A program made the translations under genes and the position numbers. The notes below the pieces were generated by a model that saw only the letters and a list, made by a program, of their open reading frames with translations, was not told where the DNA came from and searched no databases. Of a stretch of 64,000 nt of DNA, positions 63,248-64,000 are shown piece by piece (within the stretch, counting starts at the first letter, position 1; each line of letters starts with the position of its first letter). The stretch is from Ptiloglossa arizonensis (Eukaryota > Arthropoda > Insecta > Hymenoptera > Colletidae): positions 1,302,001-1,366,000 of the forward strand of contig NC_135059.1 in NCBI RefSeq assembly GCF_051014685.1, written 5' to 3'.

Positions 63248-64000
63248 GGCCGTTTCTGTACACCGTCTCTGTTGTCCACGTTGTCCGGGTCTCTTTGTAT
63301 TGTTTTTCAATAAATCGATTCAATTTGTATCTTCGTTAGGAATGTCGATAACTCTACTTCATCGGCTGTACAAGGTTAACCCCTTTAAGTACAAATAACG
63401 AGAAACGCTCGCGTGAGTTCTCCGTATCGAAAATCGACTTTGATTAGTTCGCCGCAATATAGTCCCTCGACGAGTAAAATTTTCATCCATTTGTTTAAAC
63501 GCGTCGACGCTTTGGAAATCTACCGTATCGAACGCGCAATAATTTTCGTAAATGAATTTAAAAGAAACCGAAATATTTTAGTTCTCTTCGTAAATTGCGA
63601 TTCAAGATCGAATCGAACAGTCCAAACAGGCACGTTTGTTTGAAAATAGATGGTAAGGTAGGGGATTGAATTAGCCCGATTAAATTACATTCTAAATTAC
63701 ATTTTACACATTGTTGAGTTTTTCAATTCTAACCGAGTCGTATTAAACTCGAAGCAGTTTCACTATCCTGTACTCTTGAATACCACGAGTATTCCACAAA
63801 ATCCACGCGAGAAAGTACTCGTGTCCGATGAACAGACGTTAGGGAATAACCTTCTCCTCGAACTGTTTCCAAGGAGGAAACTCGAATCGAAGTTAAACTT
63901 TGGACACAGCCGTCACTGCTGCGAAGTCGGTGACAGTGGAATTTTAATTCTTATTCGGCAACCGGGACGAAACTTGCAACCAAGTGCTACGAGTCGCTGA

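Overview
The window reads as gene-poor nuclear DNA of an insect, most likely a hymenopteran (bee, ant or wasp). It is AT-rich on average, unusually rich in CpG for such AT-rich DNA (TCGA, TTCGA and CGATCG are everywhere), has short introns with T-rich acceptors at the one spliced gene found, and carries short mariner-type miniature transposons flanked by TA. No bacterial operons, rRNA, intact tRNA genes, CRISPR arrays or autonomous transposons are visible. The species assignment is an inference from composition and repeats, not from a recognised gene.

Layout. 1-9.1 kb is unique sequence without a supportable gene; 4.2-6.3 kb is GC- and CpG-richer. 9.1-9.5 kb holds two tandem tRNA-like (SINE-like) units. 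10.3-10.5 and 20.35-20.77 kb hold decayed arrays of a ~30-bp minisatellite, which recurs on the other strand at 55.1 and 63.0-63.25 kb. 14.2-14.6 and 37.0-37.4 kb hold two solo copies of an LTR-like dispersed repeat. Two more copies face away from each other at 30.3-32.35 kb, and one of these contains a pure 400-bp hexanucleotide microsatellite. 16.6/18.6 kb and 22.3/24.0 kb hold two unrelated pairs of diverged direct repeats.

The best gene candidate is a small spliced one at 34.92-35.59 kb (+). It has three exons in one continuous frame with canonical GT/AG borders and ends in a stop codon. It encodes at least 96 residues, rich in helix-forming and charged residues, and I do not recognise the family. 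It is followed by a 2 x 100-bp tandem duplication, a 644-bp TA-flanked fold-back element and a solo LTR-like repeat.

The right third has four copies of one mariner-type MITE (44.3, 45.6, 48.3, 61.1 kb) and a CpG-dense, GC-rich block (49.4-52.6 kb). That block looks like the 5' or promoter region of a gene, but no splice-consistent coding exon could be fixed in it. Most long open frames are translations of simple repeats, pyrimidine tracts or GC-rich DNA open in several frames at once. No coherent new multi-gene system is visible. The points most worth following are the spliced gene, the four-locus ~30-bp minisatellite family, and the inverted LTR-like pair with its seeded microsatellite.
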